64,000 nt of DNA from Pokkaliibacter sp046614695 (GCF_046614695.1 NZ_JBKKHQ010000012.1:62001-126000), one strand, 5' to 3'; positions 25,278-34,789 are shown, numbered from the stretch's first letter. Notes: generated from the sequence alone by a model not told the origin. Numbers and translations are program-made.

Positions 25278-26169
25278 TGATGGGCCAGGCAAGGGGGTGC
25301 CAATGGTGCCCCCATGGACGCCGCCAATGCCCCCGGTACCGCCACCTTCTGTCCCTCCTCAACCTCCAGGACCCCCGGCACCTGAGCCACCAGATCCTGG
25401 AGATGATCAGTCTGATCCGGATGGGCAGCCCGACGGATTTCCTGAGGGTGATGACGACCCCAAGACGGCACCACAGTCGCCACCACCCTTGGCGCCGCCA
25501 GGCCGCTTTGGCGGCGCGCGCAAAGGCTTGGGCGACTATGCCAGGAATGGTGACCGCAGTGGCCTTCAACGCAGCCTGAGACACTACGTCAAACATGGCT
25601 ATGGTGGTGCCAAGACCACCACGGCTCGATTTGGCGGTACGGCTGCAGTTGCCGCGATACTGGGTGGCACCCTTCAGTCCGTGGCTGAAGGAACCAGCCA
25701 GACTAATGCGAACCCTATCGATCCCGTATTGCTGAACGGTCGATCTGCCTCGGAAGTCATGGATGCGTTAGTCGAGGCTATCCGGCCAGTCGATGGAACT
25801 CAGGATGCGGAAGCAGAGCGAGCCTCGATCAGGGGGTCGTTGTCCGATGTGCTCGTGAAGCACCCCAAAGCCGATCTGCTCAATCTGGCGCCGGAGGAAC
25901 GGGCCTACGCGATCGAGCGTTTCACTGCAATGGATGTGTTCCATCGGTACGAGCTTGATCTGGGGAAAACCGTCCAAGAAAAAGCGTCATCGGCTCTGGT
26001 CGCTGTGCGCCGTTTGAAAGAGATCAAGGAATACATCAAAGAGTGCGTCTCGGCCTCCTTTCGCACCATTGCTGCCACTGGAGCGCGGTTGACAACTGGA
26101 CGTATCTCCCAGGTCGTAACCCAGGCGTTACAGGAGACTTTTGAGGTCTTCGAGGGGTATGTTGAATGA
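25258..26169 (+). CDS. qatB: QatB-like protein
   Basis: A 303-residue protein with a proline-rich N-terminal stretch (about residues 12-50, many PP and PPxP steps) followed by a helical region (RKGLGDYARNGDRSGLQRSL, RHYVKHGYGGAK). QatB has no known catalytic motif; it is an essential part of the Qat antiphage system. The start overlaps the end of qatA by 20 bases and the stop overlaps the qatC start by four, so the three are translationally coupled. The identification leans on gene order and on the GLQRSLRHYVKHG-type segment. Confidence 0.78.
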   Translation: MGTSQNSDGPGKGVPMVPPWTPPMPPVPPPSVPPQPPGPPAPEPPDPGDDQSDPDGQPDGFPEGDDDPKTAPQSPPPLAPPGRFGGARKGLGDYARNGDRSGLQRSLRHYVKHGYGGAKTTTARFGGTAAVAAILGGTLQSVAEGTSQTNANPIDPVLLNGRSASEVMDALVEAIRPVDGTQDAEAERASIRGSLSDVLVKHPKADLLNLAPEERAYAIERFTAMDVFHRYELDLGKTVQEKASSALVAVRRLKEIKEYIKECVSASFRTIAATGARLTTGRISQVVTQALQETFEVFEGYVE

Positions 26170-27446
26170 AGTTTGTTTGTGGCCCTGCAGGATTTCAGGT
26201 GCGAGCTGTCGAGCAAGCAATGTCAGTAGTGATTTATGGCCAAGCAGAGAAGGGTCAAGTTAGTGTTGGAGGGTATACCCGCCATTTGCTTGAGAAGTCG
26301 CACCTGGAAATCTCAGCTCAAGCATGGGATTTTCTGAGCATTGCGCTTTCTGTCGTCGCTGCCGATTTCACCGACCTGCGTGCGAAAAGCGCAGATGGCT
26401 GGACACGTACGCTCGAACTTCATATTGCTGTTCAGGATCCCGTACTTTGGAATGGCCAGGCACGAGCGCTGGAAGCTGCATTGGGCTTTCTGACAACCGA
26501 TGTTTGGACGTTCGTGTTCCATCCGGGAGGGTATGGGCCACCGGCTCAGATGCAAGCAATACATCCCCAAGAAGAGTCAGTGGCTTTGCTGTCTGGCGGG
26601 ATGGATAGCTTGATTGGCGCCATCGACCTGGTCACTCAGGGGGGGAGGCCATACGCCGTCAGCCAGATCGTGCGAGGTGATGGCCAGAAGCAGCATGACT
26701 TTGCTCGCAGTCTTGGGTTGTCCAGGATCGGCCTTAATCACGTTGCCAAATCTCCGGGGCCTCAGGAACCTTCACAGCGGGCGCGCTCTATCGTGTTCCT
26801 GGCCTTTGGATTAGCTGTCGCGACGTCGCTTGATCGATACCATCAAGGTGGTCGTGTGCCTCTCTACATTTGCGAGAATGGCTTTATCGCGATCAATCCG
26901 CCGCTGACAGTGACCCGGCTCGGCAGCTTGAGTACTCGTACTGCCCATCCCGAATACCTCGGTCGGTTGCAGCAGGTATTTGATGCTGCCGGCATCAATG
27001 TTCAGATTCGCAACCCATACGCCCTAAAGACTAAGGGCGAGATGATGGAGGGATGCTTGAACCAGGACTTGCTCAAACAGCACGCTGTTACCTCGACCAG
27101 TTGTGGACGTTTTCAGCGCTTTGGGTACAAGCATTGCGGGCGATGTGTTCCATGCCAAGTCAGAAGAGCCTCATTCTTGTATTGGGGGAGAATACAAGAC
27201 AGTACGCAATACATATATGAAGACTTGGGCATTGATAGCCCCAAGTATGGTCGATTCGAAGACGTTCGCTCCGTGGGCATGGCGGTGGCGAGCGTTTTCC
27301 TAGACGGGTTCGATCAGTGGTTAGGGCACAGTCTCTTTTCACCATTTATCACGGACAGGCATGGATACAAGCGAATGCTCGTACAAGGCCTTGATGAACT
27401 AGCCACATTGCATGCGTCGTATGGACTTAGTCTGCCGAGCAGATGA
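26166..27446 (+). CDS. qatC: QueC-like protein, QatC
   Basis: A 426-residue protein of the 7-cyano-7-deazaguanine synthase (QueC) superfamily. The PP-loop motif SGGMDS is at residues 143-148, and a zinc-binding set Cys313, Cys324, Cys327, Cys330 (C-x10-C-x2-C-x2-C) matches the QueC arrangement. An N-terminal extension of about 130 residues is absent from housekeeping QueC. In Qat systems this protein is thought to make a deazaguanine-type or related modification. In the usual order qatD (a TatD-type nuclease) comes next, but here the next gene is a patatin on the same strand after 143 bases. Confidence 0.85.
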   Translation: MKFVCGPAGFQVRAVEQAMSVVIYGQAEKGQVSVGGYTRHLLEKSHLEISAQAWDFLSIALSVVAADFTDLRAKSADGWTRTLELHIAVQDPVLWNGQARALEAALGFLTTDVWTFVFHPGGYGPPAQMQAIHPQEESVALLSGGMDSLIGAIDLVTQGGRPYAVSQIVRGDGQKQHDFARSLGLSRIGLNHVAKSPGPQEPSQRARSIVFLAFGLAVATSLDRYHQGGRVPLYICENGFIAINPPLTVTRLGSLSTRTAHPEYLGRLQQVFDAAGINVQIRNPYALKTKGEMMEGCLNQDLLKQHAVTSTSCGRFQRFGYKHCGRCVPCQVRRASFLYWGRIQDSTQYIYEDLGIDSPKYGRFEDVRSVGMAVASVFLDGFDQWLGHSLFSPFITDRHGYKRMLVQGLDELATLHASYGLSLPSR

Positions 27447-27528
27447 ACCAGTTCGGTAAGATACAAAATGACTTATCGCAAGTTATTTAATCTTATCGTA
27501 TTCCGACAAATAGGCAGTGAAATGCTTG

Positions 27529-27558
27529 TAGAAAAAGACCCACCTTAAACTTTTTCTA
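27529..27558 (+). promoter_or_regulatory. 9-bp inverted repeat between qatC and capV
   Basis: TAGAAAAAG (27529-27537) and CTTTTTCTA (27550-27558) are exact inverted repeats with a 12-base loop, 31 bases before the capV ATG. It could be a weak AT-only terminator for the qat genes or an operator for capV. Confidence 0.4.
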
Positions 27559-27589
27559 AAGCCTAAAAATTTTTGGTAAAACATAGCGA

Positions 27590-28552
27590 ATGGCTGATTC
27601 TTCACCCCTATCTCTGCACGACACCAAGTATGTCAATGACGATGTTTGCCGCATTCTTGCGCTTGATGGCGGTGGTGCAAAAGGCTTTTACACGCTAGGA
27701 GTTCTCAAAGAAATTGAGGCGATGCTTGGATGTCCGTTGCACAAGAGGTTCGATCTTGTATTCGGTACGAGCACTGGGGCGATCATTGCCGCGCTCATCG
27801 CCCTGGGATACGAAGTGGATCAAATACACTCCCTTTACCTTGCGCACGTACCGCGGATTATGTCCAGTCGCTCAGCCGCAGCAAGAACAGCCGCACTCCA
27901 AGATTTGGCAAAGGAAGTATTCAAAGACAAAACCTTTGAGGATGTACTGACGGGAGTCGGGATTGTTGCCACGCGTTGGGTGACCGAGCGCCCCATGATC
28001 TTCAAAGGTAGCGTTGCGCAGGCTCATGGTCGCAAGGCTACCTTTAAACCCGGTTTTGGGGTGAGTATCGCCGACGCCGTGCAGGCATCTTGCTCTGCAT
28101 ATCCGTTTTTTGAAAGGAAAGTGGTCGTCACCGCAACTGGTGACAAGATCGAGCTGATTGATGGCGGCTATTGCGCAAACAATCCCACACTCTTTGCAAT
28201 CGCCGACGCGACTGTTGCCTTGAAAAAGGATCACAAGGACATTCGGGTCGTAAACGTTGGTGTTGGCATCTATCCGGAGCCAAAACCAGGACTACTGCTG
28301 CGTATCGCCAAAAAATGGCTCGCCGTTCAGTTGCTTCAGAAGACTCTTGAGATTAACACGCAATCGATGGATCAGTTGCGCGATATCCTGTTCAAGGACA
28401 TTCCTACTATTCGTATCAGCGATACCTTCGAACGACCGGAAATGGCGACAGACTTGCTTGAGTACAACCTTGATAAGTTGAATCTCCTTCGACAACGCGG
28501 TAGTGAGTCGTTCGCATCACGCGAGGCACAGCTAAGAGAATTCTTGATGTGA
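27590..28552 (+). CDS. capV: Patatin-like phospholipase, CBASS effector CapV
   Basis: A 320-residue patatin-fold lipase. The oxyanion motif DGGGAKG is at residues 26-32, the nucleophile Ser61 in GTSTG (59-63), and the catalytic Asp191 in DGG. In CBASS the cyclic nucleotide made by the neighbouring cyclase activates CapV, which degrades membrane phospholipid and kills the infected cell. The cyclase gene follows after 12 bases. No signal peptide or membrane segment is apparent, so it is cytosolic until activated. All catalytic residues are intact. Confidence 0.9.
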   Translation: MADSSPLSLHDTKYVNDDVCRILALDGGGAKGFYTLGVLKEIEAMLGCPLHKRFDLVFGTSTGAIIAALIALGYEVDQIHSLYLAHVPRIMSSRSAAARTAALQDLAKEVFKDKTFEDVLTGVGIVATRWVTERPMIFKGSVAQAHGRKATFKPGFGVSIADAVQASCSAYPFFERKVVVTATGDKIELIDGGYCANNPTLFAIADATVALKKDHKDIRVVNVGVGIYPEPKPGLLLRIAKKWLAVQLLQKTLEINTQSMDQLRDILFKDIPTIRISDTFERPEMATDLLEYNLDKLNLLRQRGSESFASREAQLREFLM

Positions 28553-28564
28553 TGGAGACAGAAC

Positions 28565-29458
28565 ATGGGAATACCTGAGTCGCAGCTCGAAGTCTGGTCC
28601 CACCAAGGGTCTATCAAGCAATCCGCCGCAACCTACCACGCCATCAAGGACGCACTGGAGGCCGCGAGTGCTGCGTACCACGGCAAGAACTATCAAGTCT
28701 TCCTGCAAGGCTCCTATGGGAACGACACAAACATCTACTCGGAAAGCGATGTGGATGTGGTCATACGACTTGATGATGTCTACTACGACGACCTGACATC
28801 GCTGTCGCCTGAAGATAAAGCTGCATACGACCATGCACGCGTTCCGGCCACCTACGCGTATGACCAGTACAAGAAGGATGTGATTAAGGCTCTTACCGAT
28901 CGTTTTGGTTCTGACGTCAACGAGGGGGACAAGGCCATTGCTGTGGCTGCGAATGGCGGCAGGCGGAAAGCCGATGTCATCGCGGCGATGCAGTTCCGGC
29001 GTTATTGGAAGTTCAAGAGTATCCACGACGCGCAGTACACTGAGGGCATTTGTTTCTTCAACGGGGCAGGAGAACTCATCGCCAACTATCCGAAGCAGCA
29101 TTCAGAGAACCTGACCACGAAGCATCAAGGCAGCAACCAGTGGCTAAAACCTATGGTTCGCATCCTGAAGAATATTCGAAGCAAGCTCGTTGATAACGGC
29201 ACATTGCAGCCCGGCATCGCCCCATCGTACTACCTTGAAGGTTTGCTCTATAACGTGCCGAACGAAAAGTTCGGTTCCAGCTATGCGGATTCCTTCGTCA
29301 ACGCAATAAATTGGATTCAGAACGAAGCGGACAAAAGCAAATTAGTGTGCGCCAATGAGCAGTACTACCTGCTTCGCAGTGGAACGCCAACCTGTTGGGA
29401 AGTCACTGACGCGGAGGCATTTATCAACGCCAGTATCGATCTCTGGAATGCTTGGTGA
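28565..29458 (+). CDS. CBASS cyclic-oligonucleotide synthase (CD-NTase)
   Basis: A 297-residue CD-NTase. The nucleotidyltransferase signature QGSYGNDTNIYSESDVDVVI covers residues 48-67: Gly49-Ser50 bind the triphosphate and Asp62 and Asp64 coordinate metal; a third carboxylate is Asp137 in RRKADVI. The clade and the cyclic product cannot be assigned by eye. It sits directly after capV, so effector plus cyclase is the minimal (type I) CBASS layout; I see no Cap2/Cap3 (E1/E2, JAB) or HORMA/TRIP13 genes. The stop is 64 bases before the next gene. Confidence 0.88.
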   Translation: MGIPESQLEVWSHQGSIKQSAATYHAIKDALEAASAAYHGKNYQVFLQGSYGNDTNIYSESDVDVVIRLDDVYYDDLTSLSPEDKAAYDHARVPATYAYDQYKKDVIKALTDRFGSDVNEGDKAIAVAANGGRRKADVIAAMQFRRYWKFKSIHDAQYTEGICFFNGAGELIANYPKQHSENLTTKHQGSNQWLKPMVRILKNIRSKLVDNGTLQPGIAPSYYLEGLLYNVPNEKFGSSYADSFVNAINWIQNEADKSKLVCANEQYYLLRSGTPTCWEVTDAEAFINASIDLWNAW

Positions 29459-29522
29459 GGCAGTCTAAAAAGCAATCATTCGTCGCAAGAACAATGCGGC
29501 CTGCAAAAAGGTGAAGTTAGGA

Positions 29523-31268
29523 ATGGGCGGTCGCGTCATCAACCTTTTCATGTGGGGATACCAAGACACCTACAGAATTCGGATTCAGTTGCTCGCCCGT
29601 GATGTCCTTAGGGAGTTGGGGGCACCAGCAGAGGCAGAGGTGCTTCTTGTTGGAGCGCGCAGCCCCGACAGTGGGAATCGGAATCCGGTGTGCGTAGAGC
29701 CGGAAGATGGAAAATGGCCTCTGTCGCTATTTGATGGCTTGCTCGATTCAGTCGAATCGGCTTACCGCAATCACGATATGCAGAATATGTTTTTTGGTGA
29801 CGAGCCAAGTATGCGTGACAAGCCTGAGTGGATGCGCCGCGATGCGGTGCGCACTTCGGTTGGGCAGGCTCTCAAGGTCTCCGAAGTCGAACACGACGTG
29901 ACTTCGTTCTGTGGTGAAGTCAGGCGCATCGGTGACTTCTATGTCGCCCCGGTTGTACAGATTCCCAATACCATTTTCTTGCAATTTCCACCATTGCATT
30001 CCAAGCCGATCAAACAGGGACAGTTTGGAAATGGATATCGCAGCCTAATCCATGCGGCAATGGCGGCAGTTCTGCATGAGGCTACCGAGGAGCTACACAA
30101 TCCAGATCCGGGGCGCTTTACACATCGCAGCATGAGAAGTGCAGAAGAAATCGTGCGTATTGCGGCCAAGCACTTTATGCATACTCCAGGGCTGTCGATT
30201 GAGCAACGGTACGTCCATACCGATCTTTTCGATACGTTGAACCTTGTCTCTTCCCTTATGTACGAAGGCACAAAAGGCGTCGGGCATCTCATCTTCGTCG
30301 ATCCTAACAACGACGCAGTCGAGTTCATGGTTAAGTTTGCTGAGCCAGTGACTTTTCGTGAGCCGAGGTGGGTTAGGAAGGTACTGCAGATGGCGACGAC
30401 AGGTGTTGGAATTATTGCAGATAGCCAGCGTATCTACGGACTTGGACAACTGAAGGATTCGCATGATTCCAGCGCTCAGGACGCGTTCGCAGCAGCCTTT
30501 ATCGATCACTATCACTGGGAGCTGCGTTGCGGCGATCACGTGCTACTTCGCAGTCATTACGCAGTGCCAAAACTTCCGCAAGAAGCCTTCGACAAGGCTG
30601 CCTTCATTGCAAATTATGCTCGACTGTTTCCAAAGTCGTTGCAAGAAAATGGATTGCTCCTGTGGAACCTGCTTCTGGCCCAGATTCGCCAAGAACACGG
30701 CAGCATGATCGTAGTCGCAGAAGATGCGGCCAGCGAAGCGCGCCGTCTCAGTAAGCAAGGTACCAGTATCGAACCGACCCAGCTTTCCGAAGCATTGCTC
30801 AGGAGTGTCAGTGGTATCGACGGAACTATACTGCTCGATCCCTCTGGCTTCTGCCACGCTATCGGGATCATTCTCGACGGAGAGGCGACCGATCAGTGCA
30901 CGCCTTCAAGGGGATCTCGATATAACTCTGGCGTACGCTACGTGCAGGCGGGTAATCATCGACGACTTGCCATTATCGTTTCAGATGACCGTACGGTCGA
31001 CATAATTCCTCGTCTCAGAGAATTGGTCAGCCGCGCTCTGATTGAGCAACATGTTGCTCGATTGGAAGAGGCAACACTCGACAATTATCACGACTCTAGA
31101 AGCTGGCTGGACGAGCATCGTTTCTACGTTAATACCGAGCAATGTTCCAGGATTAACCGAGCGATTGAGAGACTGGATGCTCTTCCGAAAGAAGTGGGGT
31201 TGATCTACCTAAGAACAAGAAGATTTGAAGTTCATCCTGAAATGGATGAAAGCTATCTCATTGACTAA
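29523..31268 (+). CDS. Large protein with C-terminal DisA_N (DAC)-like nucleotide cyclase domain
   Basis: A 581-residue protein. Residues about 425-525 resemble the diadenylate cyclase (DisA_N) domain: DGTILLDPSGFCHAIGIILD with the Asp-Gly-Thr at 433-435, then SRGSRYNSGVRYV with Gly464 to Ser469, and LAIIVSDDRTVDIIPRL. In DisA these places hold DGA and RHR, so the active-site residues differ (RYN). The middle part (FVDPNNDAVEFMVKFAEPVT, TTGVGIIADSQRIYGLG) looks like a further alpha/beta sensor region. Aravind and colleagues described DAC domains with N-terminal sensor domains in conflict systems; this may be one. The ATG at 29523 is preferred to a GTG four codons upstream. It is followed by a helicase gene after 90 bases. 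Confidence 0.65.
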   Translation: MGGRVINLFMWGYQDTYRIRIQLLARDVLRELGAPAEAEVLLVGARSPDSGNRNPVCVEPEDGKWPLSLFDGLLDSVESAYRNHDMQNMFFGDEPSMRDKPEWMRRDAVRTSVGQALKVSEVEHDVTSFCGEVRRIGDFYVAPVVQIPNTIFLQFPPLHSKPIKQGQFGNGYRSLIHAAMAAVLHEATEELHNPDPGRFTHRSMRSAEEIVRIAAKHFMHTPGLSIEQRYVHTDLFDTLNLVSSLMYEGTKGVGHLIFVDPNNDAVEFMVKFAEPVTFREPRWVRKVLQMATTGVGIIADSQRIYGLGQLKDSHDSSAQDAFAAAFIDHYHWELRCGDHVLLRSHYAVPKLPQEAFDKAAFIANYARLFPKSLQENGLLLWNLLLAQIRQEHGSMIVVAEDAASEARRLSKQGTSIEPTQLSEALLRSVSGIDGTILLDPSGFCHAIGIILDGEATDQCTPSRGSRYNSGVRYVQAGNHRRLAIIVSDDRTVDIIPRLRELVSRALIEQHVARLEEATLDNYHDSRSWLDEHRFYVNTEQCSRINRAIERLDALPKEVGLIYLRTRRFEVHPEMDESYLID

Positions 31269-31358
31269 CGGAGCAATGCCATTGTTAGTGCTTTGCTTGA
31301 ATGAGCGGAGCGCCAGGAAGATGGAAAGAACAAGATTGGCTATCGCAAGGGAAGAGTT

Positions 31359-34300
31359 TTGACTAATCAAGAGAACATTGTCCGCTATTGGCATGCCGTT
31401 GAGTTGTTGCAGCCGCAATCGGCTCCCAAGTTGAAGAGACGCAGCAGTCCCTACGGCGCGTTCATTCATAACACGCCCATTGGGAATCCTATCCTGCCTT
31501 GGTCAACAGCGAGTTTGGTTGCAAAGCAACACTTGCCCAAGCGGCGCGTCTGGAGCCACACGCTCTTTGCCCATCTCTATGACAGTCGGCGTGTTGCTGA
31601 ACAGCTCAAGGAGATTTATGGCGCTGATCAGTGTTATCGAGAGCCGCAGTACCGAGAATCGGCGCTGTTTGCTGCGAAATTTACTATGGCCGGCCTGTTT
31701 ATCGATGACAGCTTCGTCCTCTCCAGCGAAGCATGGTTTCTGGGGCGGGTGTTGACGGAGCGGGATTGGACAAGTGGTTTCGAAGACGATCAAAGAGCCA
31801 TCGGCGATCGGGCGAAAGAGCTGTTCGAGGGGCAGGTATCCGGCGAGGCGCTACGTGAGCTGACCCGCTGGATTCTCCAATATATCGGAGTAGCGGGTTT
31901 CTTTGGCGACATGGATGGCAAGATGTTTCGCTTCCGCTCCCAGCCCGTCAATCCCAACAAGCCAGAATCGGAAGACGATCCGCTCAATAGCTTCCTGCTC
32001 GACGATCTTGCCGCCGTCGCCAGCAGCATCGGTAACGACGGGAAAAGCGAGCCACTGGATCACTATCTGCGCCAACACGATACTCGGCAGCGTCTGCATG
32101 TAGACGATGACCGCGCATCGCTGTCGCTGATCGACCGCCTGATGCCCGACGCCTATGCCATGAGCTGCTGGCCTTCGGAGCGGCATCTGGGACTGGTGCA
32201 TTCCCAACAACTAGCCGTTAATACGATCCTGGCCACGCTTGGCAATGCCCAAGGGCTGTTAGGTATCAACGGCCCCCCTGGCACAGGCAAGACGACACTG
32301 CTGCGCGACTTGATTGCCGCCATTGTGACCGGCCGGGCCGATGCGCTCTCCAAGCTGCGCCGCGCCTCCGATGGGTTCGTCAGTAACGGGTGCGAAGCGG
32401 CCAACGATGGCGGCAAGAAACAGGCTTGCTTCAAACTCAATCCAGCTCTGTATGGCTTCGAGATCGTCGTGGCGTCGTCCAATAATGGCGCGGTGGAAAA
32501 CGTCACGCTCGAATTACCCCAGCGCGACAAGATCGACGAGAGCTGGCTGCCCGAGGCGGAGTATTTTGCCGAGCTGGGCGAATTGGTAAGTGGGAAACCT
32601 GCGTGGGGATTGATTTCCGGTGCGCTGGGCAGCAAGGCGCGGCGAACCAAGTTCGTGGAGCGCTACTTCTATGGTCAGCGCCCGTTCGGCAGCGACGACA
32701 AGGCGGACTCTGAAGCCGAAGATGAGACCGAGTTAGACGATGAATTTGGTGACGTTTTGAACGCCTTGTTTTCTACGCCTTCCACGGCGGAAGAAAATCC
32801 AGGTACAAACGAGGACCACGCCGAGACACCGGCAGACAAGGAGGAAGGGCCGAAAGGCTTTCTCGGATGGCTCAATGCATGCGCTGAGGTCAACAAGACC
32901 CGCTCCCCGAAACAACGCCAAGCGGTGTGGCAGCAAGCCATCGCCGATTACGAGGCCGCCAAAACAGAGGTGCGCAAGGCGCGTGCCGCTGCTAATCGCA
33001 TCCGCGAACTGATCCAAACCCTCTGCAAGACAAGAAAGCAGGTCGCGGATCAATCTGAAGCACTACGCGCTCTCGAAAAGAAACTAGCCGATGCGGTCAA
33101 TCAACTCTCTCGCCTGGACGCCGAAGAGAGCCGTCCTGCCAGCATGGCGCTCAAGCACTGCTTGGATGCACTTGAGGAACATCAAGCGCGCAAGCCGGGA
33201 TTTTGGGCAAAAGTTTTCAGTTTGTGGGGCGCGCAGCGAGACTGGGATGCCAAGCGGAAACGGCTCGAAGGCCAGCACGACTTGGCCAAATCCGAGTTCA
33301 GCCGGATAGCACGCCTCACCAAGCAATTGGATGCCTCGCGGGAGAGTCTGGAAAAGCAGACCGCCGATGCGCGACATGGGCTTCAGCGCTTGCGCGATCA
33401 ATGCCAAGCACACACACAAGATGTCATCGACGTCGCAAGGGACGGCCAAGCCGATCACCTGCTTGCCTGGCTGCAAGACGGCGCTCTCGGTCGCGGCGAT
33501 GCCATCGAGCTGGCCGAACCTTGGCGTATTGACGGCTGGCGCCAAGCACGCGCTCGCGTCTTCATTCAGGCGCTCAAACTTCACCGGGTGTTCTTTGAGT
33601 TGGAAGCATCCCGCATGCGCTCCAACCTGTTCCTTATCAACGGCATGTTGACAGGCACCCGCTACCAAGGCTTTTCGCGTGATGCTATTCGCTCAGCCTG
33701 GGCCTCGCTGTTCATGGTCGTGCCGGTATTGAGTAGCACCTTCGCGTCGTTTGCGCGCTCATTCGGTTCGCTGGGAGCCGGCGAGATTGGCTGGCTGCTG
33801 GTGGACGAGGCAGGCCAGGCCGCACCCCAAGCAGCGGTCGGCGCGTTATGGCGGTCCCGGCGTGCATTGTTGGTGGGCGATCCCCTGCAACTCAAGCCGA
33901 TTGTCACCGTCTACGACGCCGTGCTCGAACACATGCGCACGCGCTACCAGGTCGATACCCATTGGCTCCCCAATCGACAATCCGCGCAGACGCTGGCCGA
34001 TGAAGCTACCCGTTGGGGGCGTATGGCGGGACCGGCCGATGGCAAGACCTGGGTAGGGTTGCCGCTGGTCGTACACCGCCGTTGCGACAAACCCATGCAT
34101 GCGCTTGCCAACCGCATCGCCTATGACGGAGCGATGGTGTACGGCACGCTTGCCCCGCGCCCCGACAAGGAAACGCCTGCCAGCCTCCCGACAGGTTGGA
34201 TTCAAGCCAGTGGAGCGTCGCAAGGCAACTGGGTGCCCGCCGAAGGCAAAGCCCTGCAGGAACTGCTTGCACTGCTGCATGAGGATGGTGTTGAGGCTAA

Positions 34301-34643
34301 CGATATTTCGGTCATTACGCCCTTCAAAGCCGTCCAGGAGAATCTCAAGCGCATGCTCCGCAACAAGATGGTGTCCGGCACGATCCATACCATGCAGGGT
34401 AAGGAAGCATCCGTCGTCATCATGGTGTTGGGTGGCAATACTGAGGGCTCAGGTGCCCGTGACTGGGCTGTGTCGGAACCGAATCTCTTGAACGTGGCGG
34501 CAACACGTGCCAAGCGGCGCTTCTATGTGATTGGTGATAGAAACGACTGGAAGAACCGAGCGTTGTTCTGTGACGTCATGGACTTGCTGCCATTGCAGAC
34601 AATTCCGGTACGAGAGCAGGAAAAAATGCCATCTCCTCAATAG
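31359..34643 (+). CDS. Superfamily 1 (UPF1/DNA2-like) helicase with long coiled-coil insert
   Basis: A 1094-residue protein. The Walker A GPPGTGKTT starts at residue 305; Walker B is WLLVDEAGQAAPQ with Asp816-Glu817; later helicase motifs are VGDPLQLKPIVTV, TIHTMQGKEASVVIM and NVAATRAKRRFYVIGD. Between motifs I and II lies an insert of about 400 residues with an acidic patch and a long coiled coil (roughly 535-690). No nuclease domain is evident. The start is a TTG preceded by AAGGGAAGAG. It follows the DAC-like gene in the same direction, so the two may act together. SF1 enzymes of this type occur in many defence islands. Confidence 0.82.
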   Translation: MTNQENIVRYWHAVELLQPQSAPKLKRRSSPYGAFIHNTPIGNPILPWSTASLVAKQHLPKRRVWSHTLFAHLYDSRRVAEQLKEIYGADQCYREPQYRESALFAAKFTMAGLFIDDSFVLSSEAWFLGRVLTERDWTSGFEDDQRAIGDRAKELFEGQVSGEALRELTRWILQYIGVAGFFGDMDGKMFRFRSQPVNPNKPESEDDPLNSFLLDDLAAVASSIGNDGKSEPLDHYLRQHDTRQRLHVDDDRASLSLIDRLMPDAYAMSCWPSERHLGLVHSQQLAVNTILATLGNAQGLLGINGPPGTGKTTLLRDLIAAIVTGRADALSKLRRASDGFVSNGCEAANDGGKKQACFKLNPALYGFEIVVASSNNGAVENVTLELPQRDKIDESWLPEAEYFAELGELVSGKPAWGLISGALGSKARRTKFVERYFYGQRPFGSDDKADSEAEDETELDDEFGDVLNALFSTPSTAEENPGTNEDHAETPADKEEGPKGFLGWLNACAEVNKTRSPKQRQAVWQQAIADYEAAKTEVRKARAAANRIRELIQTLCKTRKQVADQSEALRALEKKLADAVNQLSRLDAEESRPASMALKHCLDALEEHQARKPGFWAKVFSLWGAQRDWDAKRKRLEGQHDLAKSEFSRIARLTKQLDASRESLEKQTADARHGLQRLRDQCQAHTQDVIDVARDGQADHLLAWLQDGALGRGDAIELAEPWRIDGWRQARARVFIQALKLHRVFFELEASRMRSNLFLINGMLTGTRYQGFSRDAIRSAWASLFMVVPVLSSTFASFARSFGSLGAGEIGWLLVDEAGQAAPQAAVGALWRSRRALLVGDPLQLKPIVTVYDAVLEHMRTRYQVDTHWLPNRQSAQTLADEATRWGRMAGPADGKTWVGLPLVVHRRCDKPMHALANRIAYDGAMVYGTLAPRPDKETPASLPTGWIQASGASQGNWVPAEGKALQELLALLHEDGVEANDISVITPFKAVQENLKRMLRNKMVSGTIHTMQGKEASVVIMVLGGNTEGSGARDWAVSEPNLLNVAATRAKRRFYVIGDRNDWKNRALFCDVMDLLPLQTIPVREQEKMPSPQ

Positions 34644-34665
34644 TACCTTTAAACTCCATAACACT

Positions 34666-34690
34666 GCATTGGGGTAGTAATACCCAGTGC
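34666..34690 (+). terminator. Hairpin after the helicase gene
   Basis: GCATTGGG pairs with CCCAGTGC (one G-T pair) over a nine-base loop, 22 bases after the helicase stop; the following bases are AATTTC, so it is a weak terminator at best. Confidence 0.35.
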
Positions 34691-34789
34691 AATTTCAATA
34701 TTTAATGTGACAGGGTCAATATCATAAACTTTTGGAAATTGTATTTAAATGCTTAGACTATAGATTGAAATCTAGGGAGCTTCGGTAGA

